From: VBDM01 sp035702665
GTDB taxonomy: Bacteria > Pseudomonadota > Gammaproteobacteria > Burkholderiales > SG8-39
Assembly (NCBI GenBank): GCA_035702665.1
Contig: DASSQD010000107.1
Span: 7,175-71,174, forward strand
DNA length: 64,000 nt
Reading direction: 5' to 3'
Shown: one piece after another, positions 62,537-64,000 of the stretch
How the letters are laid out: each line of letters opens with the position of its first letter
Position numbering within the stretch: the stretch's first letter is position 1
Made by a program: the position numbers and the translations under genes
Notes under the pieces: generated by a model
The model's database searches: none
Told to the model about the DNA's origin: nothing
Seen by the model: only the letters and a program-made list of their open reading frames with translations

Positions 62537-63603
62537 CCGTGCTGGTGACTGGAGGCGCCGGGTTCATCGGGTCCAACTTCGTCCTCGACTGGTTCTCGCA
62601 GGGAACCGAGCCCGTCGTCAACCTGGACAAGCTCACCTACGCGGGCAATCCGGAGAACCTCAACCCCCTCAAGGACAGCCCGTCGCACGTGTTCGTTCAC
62701 GCCGATATCGGTGACCGGAGCACGGTGCGGCGTCTTCTCGAAAAGCACGTTCCCCGCGCCATTGTCCACTTCGCCGCCGAAAGCCACGTTGATCGGTCCA
62801 TCCACGGGCCGGACGAGTTCGTACACACGAACGTCCTCGGGACGTTCGCCCTGCTCGAGGAGGCGCGAACCTGGTGGGAAAAGCAGCCGGCTTCTAAACG
62901 AGACGAATTCAGGTTCCTGCATGTATCGACTGACGAGGTATTCGGCTCGCTCGCGCCGCATGCGCCGCCGTTCACCGAGTCGACGCCGTTCGCTCCGAAC
63001 AGCCCCTATGCTGCGTCCAAGGCAGCGGCCGACCACCTTGTGCGCGCCTACCACCACACCTACGGGCTGCCGACGCTCATCGTCAACTGCTCGAACAACT
63101 ACGGTCCCTATCAGTTCCCGGAAAAACTCATCCCTTTGATGATTCTGAACGCCATTGCCCATAAGCCGCTGCCGGTGTACGGCGAGGGCATCAACGTGCG
63201 CGACTGGCTGTTCGTGCGGGATCACTGCACGGCGATCCGGATGGTGCTGGCCGACGGCCGGGTAGGCGAGAGCTACAACGTCGGCGGTCACAACCAGAAG
63301 ACCAATCTCGAAGTTGTGAACGCGATCTGCGCGCTTCTCGACGAGGCGCGCCCACACAGCAAGATCCGGCATTCCACGTTGATTTCGTTCGTGAAAGACC
63401 GGCCCGGGCACGATAGGCGCTACGCGATGGACTTCTCGAAGATCGCCATCCAGCTCGGCTGGGCTCCGTCGGAGACTTTCGAATCCGGTTTGCGCAAGAC
63501 CGTCGCGTGGTACCTCGACAACCCCGAATGGGTCACGCGCGTCACCAGCGGGGCCTACCGGAGCTGGATCGACAAGAACTACGGGAATCGAGGCGAGGCG
63601 TGA
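62533..63603 (+). CDS. rfbB: dTDP-glucose 4,6-dehydratase
   Basis: Second step of dTDP-L-rhamnose synthesis: oxidation, dehydration and reduction of dTDP-glucose. The 356-residue SDR enzyme from ATG 62533 has VTGGAGFIGSNFVLDW near 5-20, HFAAESHVDRSIHGPDEF near 78, STDEVFGSL near 131, the catalytic YAASK in NSPYAASKAAADH near 159, and NNYGPYQFPEKLIPL near 189. It overlaps the preceding glycosyltransferase by four bases and rfbA by four (GTGA). Confidence 0.97.
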   Translation: MTVLVTGGAGFIGSNFVLDWFSQGTEPVVNLDKLTYAGNPENLNPLKDSPSHVFVHADIGDRSTVRRLLEKHVPRAIVHFAAESHVDRSIHGPDEFVHTNVLGTFALLEEARTWWEKQPASKRDEFRFLHVSTDEVFGSLAPHAPPFTESTPFAPNSPYAASKAAADHLVRAYHHTYGLPTLIVNCSNNYGPYQFPEKLIPLMILNAIAHKPLPVYGEGINVRDWLFVRDHCTAIRMVLADGRVGESYNVGGHNQKTNLEVVNAICALLDEARPHSKIRHSTLISFVKDRPGHDRRYAMDFSKIAIQLGWAPSETFESGLRKTVAWYLDNPEWVTRVTSGAYRSWIDKNYGNRGEA

Positions 63604-64000
63604 AAGGCATCATCCTCGCGGGGGGCGCGGGCACGCGGCTTTATCCGGCGACGCAAGTGGTATCGAAGCAATTGCTGCCGGTCTACGACAAGCCGATGAT
63701 CTACTATCCTTTGAGCACGCTCATGCTCGCCGGAATCAGGGACATTCTCGTAATCTCAACTCCGCAAGACCTGCCACGGTTCCGCGATCTTCTCAGGAGC
63801 GGCAAGGACTGGAACGTCGCTTTCGACTACAGAGAACAGCCGAATCCCGGAGGAATAGCACAGGCTTTTCTGATCGGCGAATCATTCATCGGCGCGGATT
63901 CGTGCGCTCTCGTGCTCGGCGACAACGTCTTCTATGGCCATGACCTTCGGCCCACTTTCAAACGAGCCGCGGAGAGGCCCTCCGGAGCGACGGTGTTCGC
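63600..64000 (+). CDS. rfbA: Glucose-1-phosphate thymidylyltransferase (3' end outside window)
   Basis: First step of dTDP-rhamnose synthesis: dTTP plus glucose 1-phosphate to dTDP-glucose. The GTG at 63600 overlaps the rfbB stop. The 133 visible codons read KGIILAGGAGTRLYPATQVV, then SKQLLPVYDKPMIYYPLST, a conserved FDYREQPNPGGIAQAF and LVLGDNVFYGHDL, matching RfbA throughout. About half the protein lies past the window. The order rfbB-rfbA continues a rhamnose/O-antigen operon. Confidence 0.95.
   Translation, partial: MKGIILAGGAGTRLYPATQVVSKQLLPVYDKPMIYYPLSTLMLAGIRDILVISTPQDLPRFRDLLRSGKDWNVAFDYREQPNPGGIAQAFLIGESFIGADSCALVLGDNVFYGHDLRPTFKRAAERPSGATVF

Overview
This 64 kb window looks like chromosomal backbone of a GC-rich betaproteobacterium (Burkholderiales/Nitrosomonadales-like). 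The evidence is: a tkt-gap-pgk-pyk-fba-purC-purE gene order, a pyruvate dehydrogenase cluster whose E3 carries its own lipoyl domain, a Bug/TctC-type solute-binding protein, two DUF4124 proteins, and a glnA-ntrB-ntrC locus with a sigma-54 promoter. Gene density is very high, many genes overlap by 1-4 bp (TAATG, ATGA, GTGA junctions), and I see no insertion sequence, prophage, CRISPR array or rRNA operon.

Layout. 1-7.3 kb: ubiquinone genes ubiD (cut by the window edge) and ubiA, recG, ridA, a TPR protein coupled to a KimA-like APC permease, and tRNA-Ala(CGC). 7.4-18.7 kb (mostly minus strand): sua5/tsaC, purE, purC, class I aldolase, a sugar isomerase-like gene, pyk, pgk, gap, tkt. This central carbon and purine cluster is interrupted by one opposite-strand gene encoding a DGQHR-domain protein. 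18.8-29.9 kb: a beta-hydroxyacid dehydrogenase, nudC, a fused speD-speE polyamine gene, dadA, a fumarylacetoacetase-family gene with a long leader, a thioredoxin-like protein, rsmE, argA, yggX and rpiA. 28.1-33.9 kb: the PDH complex lpd-aceF-aceE. 34-43.6 kb: folD, prlC, a DUF4124-glutaredoxin protein, xthA, a TctC binding protein, a two-subunit molybdenum hydroxylase and malate synthase. 43.7-48.5 kb: nitrogen control (ntrC, ntrB, a DUF4124 protein, and glnA with a sigma-54 promoter and two NtrC-like sites). 48.5-53.2 kb: a rhodanese, an exported formamidase-family protein, uppP, and thiC under a TPP riboswitch.

53.2-58.2 kb is the most accessory-looking part. It is a signalling cassette with a HATPase anti-sigma-type kinase, a FecR-domain protein, an OmpA-family lipoprotein, a CHASE2-SpoIIE phosphatase, an MBL hydrolase and a STAS protein. 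Together these could form a complete partner-switching pathway with an envelope sensor. 58.4-64 kb returns to envelope functions: pcm, tolC, waaA, a WaaE-like glycosyltransferase, rfbB and a truncated rfbA, which look like the entry to an LPS/O-antigen locus.

The best candidates for something not fully described are the partner-switching/FecR/OmpA cassette, the orphan DGQHR gene inside the glycolytic cluster, and the long leader of the fumarylacetoacetase gene, which has a perfect 10-nt Shine-Dalgarno but no ATG. All function calls come from reading the sequence and recalling family motifs; no database search was run.
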